Shown here: one piece after another, positions 41,671-52,352 of the stretch
Layout: each line of letters starts with the position of its first letter
Numbering within the stretch: position 1 is the stretch's first letter
DNA from: Novilysobacter selenitireducens
GTDB lineage: Bacteria > Pseudomonadota > Gammaproteobacteria > Xanthomonadales > Xanthomonadaceae
Direction of reading: 5' to 3'
Assembly (NCBI RefSeq): GCF_020026895.1
Contig: NZ_JAINZW010000008.1
Location: forward strand, 29,155-93,154
Length of the DNA: 64,000 bases
Program-made: the position numbers and the translations under genes
The notes under the pieces: model-generated
Databases searched by the model: none
Seen by the model: only the letters and a program-made list of their open reading frames with translations
What the model was told of the DNA's origin: nothing

Positions 41671-42582
41671 ATGGAGCACGTTCACTGGTCCGACCGCGGA
41701 CAGCAGGTTCAGGCGGATCCTTCGGAGAGCGGCGGCACGGCCACGCAGTTCATCGGTGTGTCGCGACTCGGCAGCGCCCAGCTGGGGGCGCGGTTCACCG
41801 TGCTCATGCAGGTACGTGGCAGCAGCTGGGTCGAGTCGAAGGAGGGCCGCTTCCGGCTGACGGCGGGCGATTGGCTTGCGCTGGACAAGGAATCCCGCCC
41901 CTTGATCCAGACCGACCGTGATGGCCTCACGATCGGGTTAGCTCTAGGCACTGACACCCCCCGGCAGATGGCGCGTTATGCGGACGCCGCGCTGTACGCG
42001 GGGCGTGGGCGCGTGAGTGCACGTGACCTGCGGACGGCGCTGCGGCTGTGGCGCGACGCCGCCGATCGCGTGGCCAAGCCCGACGCGGATGCAATGGTTG
42101 CGATGCGACCCCTGCTGATGCACCTGGCGTCCATCCAGCGCGACCTCGGCGACCGCGTGGCACGTTGCCCGGGCCGGTCGCGTACGCGCAAGCGCCAGGT
42201 GTTCGGGCGCCTCCAGCGCGCACGCCTCTACATGGAAGGCAACTGCGACCGCATCGTCCGCATCAGCGAGCTGGCCGAGCTGACCAGCTTCTCCAGCTGG
42301 TACTTCTCCAAGACCTTCCAGAGCCTGTACGACGAAAGCCCGCAGGCGGCTGCCGCCCGCATGCGGTTGGAGCACGCCGCGCGCCTGTTGCGCGAGAGCG
42401 ACATGATGATCGGCGAAGTCGCGGCGGCATCGGGGTTCGACAACTGCTGCAGCTTCGCCCGCGCGTTCCGCGCCCGTTTCGGGACGTCGGCCACGCGCTA
42501 CCGCGCGGCAGGTTCTGCAAGGACTCATTCGGCAAAGTCATCCGACGTGGCCCGCAAAGCCATGTTGCGCCATGGGACGTAG
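41671..42582 (+). CDS. AraC family transcriptional regulator
   Basis: A 303-residue regulator. The C-terminal half (about 185-280) has the double helix-turn-helix of AraC/XylS: RLQRARLYMEGNCDRIVRIS, ELAELTSFSSWYFSKTFQSL and IGEVAAASGFDNCCSFARAF. The N-terminal half has a beta-rich region (RFTVLMQVRGSSWVESKEGR) that may be a cupin-like sensor. It lies 66 bp upstream of the TonB-dependent receptor on the same strand and is the obvious candidate for its activator. ATG at 41671. Confidence 0.9.
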   Translation: MEHVHWSDRGQQVQADPSESGGTATQFIGVSRLGSAQLGARFTVLMQVRGSSWVESKEGRFRLTAGDWLALDKESRPLIQTDRDGLTIGLALGTDTPRQMARYADAALYAGRGRVSARDLRTALRLWRDAADRVAKPDADAMVAMRPLLMHLASIQRDLGDRVARCPGRSRTRKRQVFGRLQRARLYMEGNCDRIVRISELAELTSFSSWYFSKTFQSLYDESPQAAAARMRLEHAARLLRESDMMIGEVAAASGFDNCCSFARAFRARFGTSATRYRAAGSARTHSAKSSDVARKAMLRHGT

Positions 42583-42648
42583 CGTGTCGGGGCGTTTAAC
42601 ACAGCGATAACAACGCGCTCATTACGCACCATCCTTGGAGAGAGATAG

Positions 42649-45519
42649 ATGACCCAACGCAGCTCGCGCAACGCAGTGCGGCTCGGCCTCCTGCCGGCCA
42701 GCATTGCCATCGCACTGACCCCCGCGTTCGTTTCCGCGCAAGAGGCCGAGACCTCTGAAGCGACCACGCTGGACCGTATCGAAGTCACCGGCTCGCGCAT
42801 CCGCCAGGTCGACCTGGAAACCGCGGCCCCGGTGCTGCAGATCGACCGCGCCGACATCGAAGCCCAGGGCTTCAACTCCGTCGCAGACATCCTCCAGAAC
42901 ATCAGCGCCGCAGGCTCGCCGGCAATCAGCCGCACCTCGCCGCTGTCGTCGGGTGAGGCCGTCGGTGGTAGCTACATCGACCTGCGCAACCTGGGCGCCA
43001 ACCGCACCCTGATCCTGGTCAACGGCAAGCGCCTGGGCATCACCAACGACGGCCTGCAGGACGTCGCGTCGATCCCGGCAGCCATGGTCGAGCGCATCGA
43101 AGTCCTGAAGGACGGCGCATCGACGATCTATGGTTCCGATGCGATCGCCGGCGTGATCAACATCATCACCCGCAAGAACTTCGACGGCGCGGAAGCCAAT
43201 GCCTACATCGGCCAGTACGGCCAGGGCGACGGCACGCGCGAGCAGTACAGCTTCATCCTGGGCAACACCGGCGAGAATGGTTCCATCACCGCCGGCGTCG
43301 AGTTCACCGAGGAAGATCCGGTGATGGCGGGCGACCGCTGGTTCAGCCGCAACCGCTTCCCGACCACCGAGGACGGCGCACCGCGTCCTGGCGGCCTGTC
43401 GTCGATCAGCCAGTACGGCACGCTGTATGACTCCGCTGGCAATGCGTACACCCTGATCCGCGACGGCCAGGACCGCGACGCGAGCGACTTCGCCAACTAC
43501 CGTCCGTACGATCCGGCCCTCGACAGCACCAACCCGTCGCTGGCGTCGACCGTGTACTCGGGCGTCAAGCGCCGCTCGATGTTCCTGAATGGCTACTACG
43601 ACATCTCGGACGACGTTCGCTTCGAGAGCGACATCCTCTACACCGATCGCAATTCGCTGGCGCAGAACGCGGGTTACCCGTACCGCTCCAACGCGTTCGG
43701 CACGCCGATGTCGGCCGACAGCTACTACAACCCGCTCGACGAGGAAGTCACCTTCTGGCGTCGCGGCTGGGAAGTGCCGCGCGTGGTGGACAACAGCCTG
43801 ACCACGTTCCGCTTCAACGGCGAGTTCTCCGGCGCGTTCGAAATCGGCGAGCGCTTCTGGGACTGGGATGTGGGCTACCTGTACAACCAGAACAAGGGCA
43901 CCCAGATCAGTACCGGCAACTTCAGCCTGTCCGCGGTCGAAGCGGCTGTTGGACCGTCCTTCCTTAACAGCCAGGGCGTCGTGCAGTGCGGCACGGCTGC
44001 CAATCCGATCCCGCTGGGCTTCGGTCCGGGCGCGTGCACCCCGTGGAACCCGCTGGTTCCCGATGGCGTGACCGGCCAGGGCGGCCTGGCCGATCCGGAA
44101 GTGCAGGCGTTCCTGTACCTGCCGGGCCAGGCGCTCTCCGAGACGACGACCAAGGCCTACTACGCCAACCTGGCGGGTTCGCTGTTCACGCTGCCGGCTG
44201 GTGACGTCGGCATCGCCGTGGGTGTCGAGCACCGCGCCGAGGACGGCTTCTTCTCGCCGGACGCGCTGGCGCAGACGGGTACGTCCACCGACCTGGCCGC
44301 CGGCCCGACCGGTGGCGGCTACTCGCTGGACGAGGCGTACGTCGAGTTGCTCGTGCCGCTGCTGGCCGATGCTCCGTTCGCACGCGAGCTGAGCATCACC
44401 GCCGCCACGCGCTACTCGGACTACGACACGTTCGGCGACACCACCAACAGCAAGTTCGGCTTCACCTGGCGCCCGATCGACTCCGTGCTGGTCCGCGGCA
44501 CCTGGTCGGAAGGCTTCCGCGCCCCGACGGTGTCCGACCTGTTCGGTGGCATCTCGCAGAGCTTCGAGTACTACACCGATCCCTGCGACACCTCGTTCGG
44601 TTCCGTCGCCGGCAGCCCGCAGTGCCTTGCCGACGTTCCGGCCGGTTACCGCCAGCCCGCCAGCGATCCGGACGGTCTGGCTGACGGCCCGGGCACGCAG
44701 ACGCCGATTCCCTTCCTGTCCGGTTCGAGCCCGAACCTGACGCCGGAAACCTCCGAATCGTCGACCCTGGGTGTGGTCTGGAGCCCCGAGTTCGTCGAGG
44801 GCCTGAACATGTCCCTGGACTGGTGGAACATCCGAATCGACAACACCATCGTCGGTGATGATCCGACGGCGATGCTGGACGACTGCTACATCCGTGGCAT
44901 CGAGTCGCGCTGCGAGGGTCCGAACACGTTCACCCGTGATCCGGTCACCGGCGAGATCACCGAGCTCTCGTTCGGCCTGCGTAACGCCGGCTTCGTGGAG
45001 ACCGAAGGCTTCGACTTCGACCTGAACTACCGCATGGAGACCGACTACGGCCGCTTCGGCCTGGCGTGGCTCAGCACGTATGTCAGCAAGAACGAGATCA
45101 AGGTCGACAACCTGGAAGGCGTGCCCTCGCAGCAGAACGGCTTCGGCGGCAACTTCCGCCTGCGCTCCAACGCCAGCCTGAGCTGGGATCTGGGCGAGTT
45201 CGGCGCGACCTGGACCGCCCGTTACTACTCGGGTGTGAAGGAGAACTGCTACTTCGCTGACCGCTGCAGCCTGCCGGACTACGCTGCACCGGACACGCAG
45301 GGCAACATCGTCCCGCTGAACGAGCTGGGTTCCACCACGTTCCACGACGTGCAGGTGCGCTGGAATGCGCCTTGGAACGCCACGGTCTCGCTGGGTGCCA
45401 ACAACGTGTTCGAGAAGTACGCCAGCCCGAACTACGACCAGCCGAACTCCGGCTACTCGTACTACGGCGGCTTCGACATCGGCCGTTTCGTGTACATGAA
45501 GTACCAGCAGCGCTTCTGA
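42649..45519 (+). CDS. TonB-dependent outer membrane receptor
   Basis: A 956-residue outer membrane transporter. Signal peptide (1-30, ending AFVSA), a TonB-box-like LDRIEVTGSRI, the plug domain (SVADILQNISAAG, DLRNLGANRTLILVNGKRL, RIEVLKDGASTIYGSDAIAG) and a 22-strand barrel ending in the C-terminal aromatic YQQRF. It belongs to the large, substrate-diverse receptor class expanded in xanthomonads, and resembles receptors for peptides or plant- and protein-derived compounds more than siderophore receptors; the substrate is not evident. ATG at 42649 follows GGAGAGAG. A strong terminator follows. Confidence 0.95.
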   Translation: MTQRSSRNAVRLGLLPASIAIALTPAFVSAQEAETSEATTLDRIEVTGSRIRQVDLETAAPVLQIDRADIEAQGFNSVADILQNISAAGSPAISRTSPLSSGEAVGGSYIDLRNLGANRTLILVNGKRLGITNDGLQDVASIPAAMVERIEVLKDGASTIYGSDAIAGVINIITRKNFDGAEANAYIGQYGQGDGTREQYSFILGNTGENGSITAGVEFTEEDPVMAGDRWFSRNRFPTTEDGAPRPGGLSSISQYGTLYDSAGNAYTLIRDGQDRDASDFANYRPYDPALDSTNPSLASTVYSGVKRRSMFLNGYYDISDDVRFESDILYTDRNSLAQNAGYPYRSNAFGTPMSADSYYNPLDEEVTFWRRGWEVPRVVDNSLTTFRFNGEFSGAFEIGERFWDWDVGYLYNQNKGTQISTGNFSLSAVEAAVGPSFLNSQGVVQCGTAANPIPLGFGPGACTPWNPLVPDGVTGQGGLADPEVQAFLYLPGQALSETTTKAYYANLAGSLFTLPAGDVGIAVGVEHRAEDGFFSPDALAQTGTSTDLAAGPTGGGYSLDEAYVELLVPLLADAPFARELSITAATRYSDYDTFGDTTNSKFGFTWRPIDSVLVRGTWSEGFRAPTVSDLFGGISQSFEYYTDPCDTSFGSVAGSPQCLADVPAGYRQPASDPDGLADGPGTQTPIPFLSGSSPNLTPETSESSTLGVVWSPEFVEGLNMSLDWWNIRIDNTIVGDDPTAMLDDCYIRGIESRCEGPNTFTRDPVTGEITELSFGLRNAGFVETEGFDFDLNYRMETDYGRFGLAWLSTYVSKNEIKVDNLEGVPSQQNGFGGNFRLRSNASLSWDLGEFGATWTARYYSGVKENCYFADRCSLPDYAAPDTQGNIVPLNELGSTTFHDVQVRWNAPWNATVSLGANNVFEKYASPNYDQPNSGYSYYGGFDIGRFVYMKYQQRF

Positions 45520-45544
45520 TCCATCCGATCAGTACGTGATGCAG

Positions 45545-45575
45545 CCGCGGCCCCGAAAGGGGCCGCGGTTTTTTG
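45545..45575 (+). terminator. Terminator after TonB-dependent receptor
   Basis: Perfect 10-bp stem CCGCGGCCCC (45545-45554), GAAA loop, GGGGCCGCGG (45559-45568), then six T. It separates the receptor from the hydroxylase gene starting at 45626. Confidence 0.95.
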
Positions 45576-45625
45576 TTTCGGGGGGCATCGCAGTAGCATG
45601 GCGGCTTCACCCGCCGCCGATCGTC

Positions 45626-46624
45626 ATGAAACTCCAACTCCCGTTCATCCAGTTGCCGCTGCGGTTCGACGCGGAGCGGCTTGCGGCCGAAGTCGCGCAG
45701 CTCGGTGACGCGGCCTGGCGGCCGCATCCGCAGGGGTTCCCTGGAAACTCGATGCTGCCCTTGGTCGCCGTGGACGGTGACGCCGCCAACGAGTCCTTTG
45801 CGGGCGAAATGGCACCTACGCCAGAATTGCGCCGCTGCCCCTACCTGTCGCAGGTGTTCGGCACGCTGGGTGCGACGGTCGGACGAAGCCGCCTCATGCG
45901 ATTGTCCGGCCATGCAGAGGTGACGCGACACGCCGACCAGGGCTACTACTGGGCCGAGCGCGTGCGCGTCCACGTCCCGATCGTCACCCAGCCGACGGTG
46001 CGGTTCGAGTGCGGCGACGCAGCCATCAACATGGCCGCCGGGGAATGCTGGATCTTCGATACATGGCGGCAGCACCGGGTACTGAACGATGCGACCGAAT
46101 CGCGCGTGCACTTGGTGGTGGACACCGTGGGCGGTGAAGCGTTCTGGGGGCTGCTCGGCCGCGGGCGCGCGCATTCCGCGCCACGGGGTCCAGGGCTATG
46201 GGAGCCCGAGTACGTGGCGCCCACCGACGGCGAGGCTACGTTTGCCTGCGAGCGGGTGAACGTGCCGGTGGTGATGTCGCCTTGGGAGATCAACACCCAC
46301 CTTGGCCAGTTGCTGGCCGACGCCATGCCACATCCGCAGTTGCAGCCGGTGCGCCAACTGACCATGCGGTTCGCCCGCGCGTGGCAAGGGCTGTGGGCCC
46401 GGTTCGGCGACCGGCCCGACGGCCACGAGGCGTTCCGCGAACTTCTCGGGCGCTACCTTTCCGAGGTCGCCACGCCCGCGCAGCCGTTGGTACTGAACAA
46501 CCAGTTGCGCTGGTTCGATGCCATGCAAGTGATGGTCGCGCGCGTGGCCGTCGTGCCCGCACAAGCTGCATCCGCGCAGGAGGTCGGCGCGAGGGCGCAG
46601 CGCCAGATGGGCGACAACGCCTGA
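45626..46624 (+). CDS. Aspartyl/asparaginyl beta-hydroxylase domain protein
   Basis: A 332-residue putative 2-oxoglutarate/Fe(II) oxygenase. The central cupin has TRHADQGYYWAERVRVHVPI and GECWIFDTWRQHRVLNDATE. By family comparison H102 and H150 are the likely iron ligands and R160 a likely 2-oxoglutarate contact, as in AspH. The C-terminal about 110 residues are helical and unassigned. It is cytoplasmic by sequence (no signal peptide). It lies just after the TonB-dependent receptor, so a linked role such as modifying a small molecule or peptide is plausible but unproven. ATG at 45626. Confidence 0.85.
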   Translation: MKLQLPFIQLPLRFDAERLAAEVAQLGDAAWRPHPQGFPGNSMLPLVAVDGDAANESFAGEMAPTPELRRCPYLSQVFGTLGATVGRSRLMRLSGHAEVTRHADQGYYWAERVRVHVPIVTQPTVRFECGDAAINMAAGECWIFDTWRQHRVLNDATESRVHLVVDTVGGEAFWGLLGRGRAHSAPRGPGLWEPEYVAPTDGEATFACERVNVPVVMSPWEINTHLGQLLADAMPHPQLQPVRQLTMRFARAWQGLWARFGDRPDGHEAFRELLGRYLSEVATPAQPLVLNNQLRWFDAMQVMVARVAVVPAQAASAQEVGARAQRQMGDNA

Positions 46625-46676
46625 CGCTCCGGCACCGGACGACCCGGGGATCGGAGCGCAGGGTTCGCCGCCGGGC

Positions 46677-47225
46677 TCAGAAGTTCGGCTTGTCCGCCGA
46701 ATTCTCGAAGCGCTTTACCGCATCGAGCAGGATCGCCTTGGCTTCGGCCGCGTTGCCCCAGCCGTCCAGCTTGACCCACTTGCCCTTCTCCAGGTCCTTG
46801 TAGTGCTCGAAGAAGTGGCCGATGCGCTCCAGCCAGTGGGGGCTGACCTTCTCGATGTCGTCGATGTGCGTGTAGCCGGCAAAGACCTTGTCGACAGGCA
46901 CGGCCAGCAGCTTCTCGTCGGAGCCGGCTTCGTCCGACATCTTCAGCACGCCCACCGGGCGGCAGCGGATGACCGAACCGGGGATCAGGGGCAGCGGCAG
47001 GATGACCAGCACGTCGGCCGGGTCGCCGTCGCCGCACAGGGTGTGCGGGACGTAGCCGTAGTTGCACGGGTAGCGCATCGGCGTGGACAGGATGCGGTCG
47101 ACGAAGATCGCGCCGGACGCCTTGTCGACCTCGTACTTGACGGGCTCGGCGTCCTTCGGGATTTCGATGATGACGTTGATCTCTTCCGGCGGATTCTTGC
47201 CGGTGGGGACGAGGTCCAGGCCCAT
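46677..47225 (-). CDS. ppa: Inorganic pyrophosphatase
   Basis: A 182-residue soluble family I enzyme hydrolysing PPi to phosphate in the cytoplasm. It carries IEIPKDAEPVKYEVDKASG, the YPCNYGYVPHTLCGDGDPAD signature with metal-binding aspartates, and HYKDLEKGKWVKLDGW. ATG at 47225. It is encoded 220 bp downstream of a membrane pyrophosphatase on the same strand, with a terminator between, so it has its own promoter. Confidence 0.97.
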   Translation of the reverse strand: MGLDLVPTGKNPPEEINVIIEIPKDAEPVKYEVDKASGAIFVDRILSTPMRYPCNYGYVPHTLCGDGDPADVLVILPLPLIPGSVIRCRPVGVLKMSDEAGSDEKLLAVPVDKVFAGYTHIDDIEKVSPHWLERIGHFFEHYKDLEKGKWVKLDGWGNAAEAKAILLDAVKRFENSADKPNF

Positions 47226-47391
47226 GTGCTGCTCCAGTGTCGGGGGAGGGCCGCAACGGTGCGGCCGGGAAAGCCGGGCATTTTACGCGGCTGGCTGCTG
47301 CGGCGCAGCATGGGGCGATGGCGGCTGCGGACAAGCCCTTCTGGCACAGGGATTGGAGTCCAGGCAGTCGCGGCCGACGCTGCGTAGGCAC

Positions 47392-47418
47392 AAAAAAAGA
47401 GGCGGCCCGAAGGCCGCC
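47392..47418 (-). terminator. hppA terminator
   Basis: GGCGGCC (47401-47407) and GGCCGCC (47412-47418) form a 7-bp stem with a short loop. On the minus strand it is followed by T-C-T7 (A-tract 47392-47398). It lies 28 bp after the hppA stop. Confidence 0.88.
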
Positions 47419-47445
47419 CCTGGGTGACGGGGGTGCCGCATCAGG

Positions 47446-49500
<2,055 letters not shown>

Positions 49501-49727
49501 GAACCCCTCCCCAGAGTGGACATCACAGGACAACGGATTTGATGCATCGAATTGTTGTGCGCCGCCCGACGCGGTGGCGCGGGCAACGGGGCCGACTATG
49601 GCACAGCGCACCGGGGCGCGACACCTCGTGAAACCGGGGTTCAGCGCCTGCGTGCCAGCCTGCGGACCCCTTGAATGCGGACAGCATGCCGGACAACGTC
49701 GTGCAGCCCGCCGCCGGAGCCCGAGCC

Positions 49728-50249
49728 ATGCGTCAGTCCGCCCTCCTCATTGCCTTGACCACCGCGCTGGTGGCGCTGCCATCGCTGGCCGCCGATCCCG
49801 TCCCGGAGATCGAGCGCGGTGAAGCAGCGCCGCAGGCGGTTGGCGCAGCCCACACGCTGCGCACCATCCCGGAAGCCTGCGCGCGGCTGGAAGGTGCGTT
49901 CACCGGGCAGGCCGACGCGCCATACCGTTTCGCCGTGGTGCGCAGCAGCCCGAACTGCCAGCCGCGCGCGCGATTCGTCGATGCGGCCGAAGCCAAGCCG
50001 TCAACCGGTGCCGGATGGGTACTCAACGACCTGATCCGGGTGCCCAATGCCTCGTGCCAAACCCAGCAGGCCGTGGTGCGCGTGTGGCGCAAGCCGCTGG
50101 CGCAGGCTCAGGCGACCGAGCGCGACGGACAGGGCCAGATGCGGGTGTACCTGGAGGAGATGCGAAAGGAGGCCGAGGCCGGCAAGCTCGATGCCGTGCC
50201 GCTGTTCGCAGCCTCCATGTCGGTCGAAGGCCTGCCCTGCGGCGGCTGA
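49728..50249 (+). CDS. Secreted protein of unknown function
   Basis: A 173-residue protein with signal peptide ([21 protein letters not shown], cleavage near ADP). The mature part has cysteines in [36 protein letters not shown] and near the C terminus (LPCGG), so probably two disulfides. No known domain is recognised. ATG at 49728 follows CCGGAG and leaves a clean signal peptide; an upstream ATG at 49686 would spoil it. Divergent from hppA and convergent with the phosphofructokinase gene. Confidence 0.75.
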   Translation: MRQSALLIALTTALVALPSLAADPVPEIERGEAAPQAVGAAHTLRTIPEACARLEGAFTGQADAPYRFAVVRSSPNCQPRARFVDAAEAKPSTGAGWVLNDLIRVPNASCQTQQAVVRVWRKPLAQAQATERDGQGQMRVYLEEMRKEAEAGKLDAVPLFAASMSVEGLPCGG

Positions 50250-50274
50250 CCGGGTCGCGTGCGCTGGCCGTGCC

Positions 50275-51543
50275 TCAGCCTTTCCAGGGCGCAAGGCGCC
50301 GCGGCACCGCCTCATTTCGAAGCGTGACGTAGGCCGGCAGCCCATCGCGCCCGTACGGCGGCGGTGCTTCCCCACGGATCAACGGCTGCAGGTAGGCGCG
50401 GGCCTTGTCGGTGATGCCGTAGCCGTCGCGGCGAATGAAGCCGGCCGGCATCTTCTTCTCGTGGTTGGCGACCTTCGACAGCGGTGCCGCCTCGATCTTC
50501 CAGCGGTAGGGCGCATCGGACGTGCGCACGATCACCGGCATCACGGCATTGCGGCCTGCCAATGCATATTCGACCGCGGCCGTGCCGACCGCCATGGCCT
50601 GCTCCAGGTCGACCTTCGACGCCAGGTGGCGCGCCGAACGCTGCAGGTAGTCGGGCAGGGTCCAGTGCACCTTGTAGCCGAGCGCATCCTTGACCCGCCC
50701 CGCCAGGTGCGACGCCACGCCGCCCAGCTGGGTATGGCCGAAGGAGTCCTTGCCGCCACCGGCATCGGCGATGAAGCGGCCTTGTGAATCCTGGATGCCT
50801 TCGCTGGCCACCACCACGCAGTAGCCGACGCGCTCGACCGTGGCCTTCACGCGCTTGAAGAAGTCGGCCTCGTCGAACGGACGCTCCGGGAACAGGATCA
50901 GGTGCGGCGCCTCATCCGGCCCGTTGCCTGCCAGCCCCGCGGCCGCCGCCAGCCAGCCGGCGTGCCGGCCCATCGCCTCGTACACGAAGACCTTGGTCGA
51001 GGTGTCGGCCATCGCCGCGACGTCCAGCGCCGCCTCGCGTACCGACACGGCCGTGTACTTGGCGGCGGACCCGAACCCCGGGCAGCAGTCGGTCACGGCC
51101 AGGTCGTTGTCGACCGTCTTGGGCACGCCGACGCAGGTGAGCGGGTAATCGAACTCGGCCGCCAGCTTCGACACCTTCAGCGCGGTGTCGGCCGAATCGT
51201 TGCCGCCGTTGTAGAGGAACCAGCGCACGTCGTGGGCGCGCAGCACTTCCAGCAGCCGCTCGTAGCGGGCGCGGTCCTCGTCCAGCGACTTGAGCTTCAC
51301 CCGGCAGGACCCGAACGCGCCGCCGGGCGTGTGCGCCAGTGCGCGGATGGCCGAAATCGACTCGCGCCGGGTGTCGATCAACTCCTCGCGAAGCGCGCCC
51401 AGGATGCCGTTGCGGGCGGCCAGCACCGGCACCTTGCGGGCACGCGCGGCCTGGATCACGGCCGACGCGGTGGCATTGATGACGGCGGTGACACCGCCGG
51501 ACTGGGCGTAGAGCAGGGTTCCGGAAGCCATGGGCAGGTCCAT
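50275..51543 (-). CDS. pfp: Pyrophosphate-dependent 6-phosphofructokinase
   Basis: It interconverts fructose 6-phosphate and fructose 1,6-bisphosphate using PPi in place of ATP, reversibly. The 422-residue product has YNGGNDSADT (113-117 GGNDS) and GVPKTVDNDL (K142). The aspartate at 116 (glycine in ATP enzymes) and the lysine at 142 (glycine in E. coli PfkA) are the known determinants of PPi use. EAMGRHAGWLA and the substrate loop are intact. ATG at 51543; MASGTLLYAQSGG at 51531 is an alternative. Xanthomonads are known to rely on a PPi-type enzyme. Confidence 0.95.
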   Translation of the reverse strand: MDLPMASGTLLYAQSGGVTAVINATASAVIQAARARKVPVLAARNGILGALREELIDTRRESISAIRALAHTPGGAFGSCRVKLKSLDEDRARYERLLEVLRAHDVRWFLYNGGNDSADTALKVSKLAAEFDYPLTCVGVPKTVDNDLAVTDCCPGFGSAAKYTAVSVREAALDVAAMADTSTKVFVYEAMGRHAGWLAAAAGLAGNGPDEAPHLILFPERPFDEADFFKRVKATVERVGYCVVVASEGIQDSQGRFIADAGGGKDSFGHTQLGGVASHLAGRVKDALGYKVHWTLPDYLQRSARHLASKVDLEQAMAVGTAAVEYALAGRNAVMPVIVRTSDAPYRWKIEAAPLSKVANHEKKMPAGFIRRDGYGITDKARAYLQPLIRGEAPPPYGRDGLPAYVTLRNEAVPRRLAPWKG

Positions 51544-51664
51544 TGAGCGTGGGGGCGGCCGGCCGGATGCGGTAAGCTGGCCGCCGTTTGCCGGCGCGGC
51601 GGGCGCGGCCCGAGTGTAGCGCCGCCCGCGCAGGCGTCAGGTTCAGACTGCGGGAGCGATGTAG

Positions 51665-52243
51665 ATGCGATTGGTACTTCTGGGTGCGCCCGGTTCAGGC
51701 AAGGGCACGCAGGCCGCACGGCTCAAGGAGCACCTGCAGGTGCCGCACATCTCCACCGGCGACCTGCTGCGCGCGGAAGTCGCCGCCGGCAGCCCGCTGG
51801 GGCTGGAGGCCAAGGAGGTCATGGCCCGCGGTGAGCTGGTCAGCGACGCGATCCTGCTGGGCATGCTTGAGGACCGCTTCTCTCGGCCCGATACCGCCAA
51901 TGGCTTCATCCTCGACGGCTACCCGCGCAATCTGGCCCAGGCCGACGCGCTGGACGTGCTGCTCAAGCGTATCGGCCAGCCGATGGATGCGGCGGTGCAA
52001 CTGGACGTCGCCACCGAGCTGCTGGTGGAGCGCATCGCCGGCCGCGCCGCGGCCGAGGGACGCGCCGACGACAGCCCGGAGTCGGTGCGCACGCGCCTCA
52101 ATGTGTACGACTCCCAGACCGCGCCGGTCATTGAGTTCTACCGCACGCACGGCCAGCTGACCGTCGTGGACGGCGTCGGCACGCTGGACGAAGTGTTCAC
52201 CCGCATCATCGAGGCGATCGCGCCGGTGCGCGAGGTCGGCTGA
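51665..52243 (+). CDS. adk: Adenylate kinase, short form
   Basis: A 192-residue AMP kinase keeping AMP, ADP and ATP in balance. P-loop GAPGSGKGT at 7-15, AMP site HISTGDLLRAEV and FILDGYPRNLAQAD, and a short LID segment (AGRAAAEGRADDSPESVRTR) without the long zinc-type insert. ATG at 51665. Divergent from pfp with 121 bp between. Its partner role with PPi-forming reactions (AMP plus PPi) fits the cluster. Confidence 0.96.
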   Translation: MRLVLLGAPGSGKGTQAARLKEHLQVPHISTGDLLRAEVAAGSPLGLEAKEVMARGELVSDAILLGMLEDRFSRPDTANGFILDGYPRNLAQADALDVLLKRIGQPMDAAVQLDVATELLVERIAGRAAAEGRADDSPESVRTRLNVYDSQTAPVIEFYRTHGQLTVVDGVGTLDEVFTRIIEAIAPVREVG

Positions 52244-52352
52244 GACCCCGTCGCCCCGATGGCCCGGTCGCATGCCGGGCCCTCTCCAGCCTGACATGCG
52301 GGCGCTCCAGGCCCGCGTTGCCCCCCGAGCACCCACCACGAGCTCCGCCGCC

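Noticed and set aside
42622..45345. 907-codon open frame antisense to the TonB-dependent receptor
   Set aside because: Shadow of a certain receptor gene; Arg/Ala/Val/Gly repetition without motifs.
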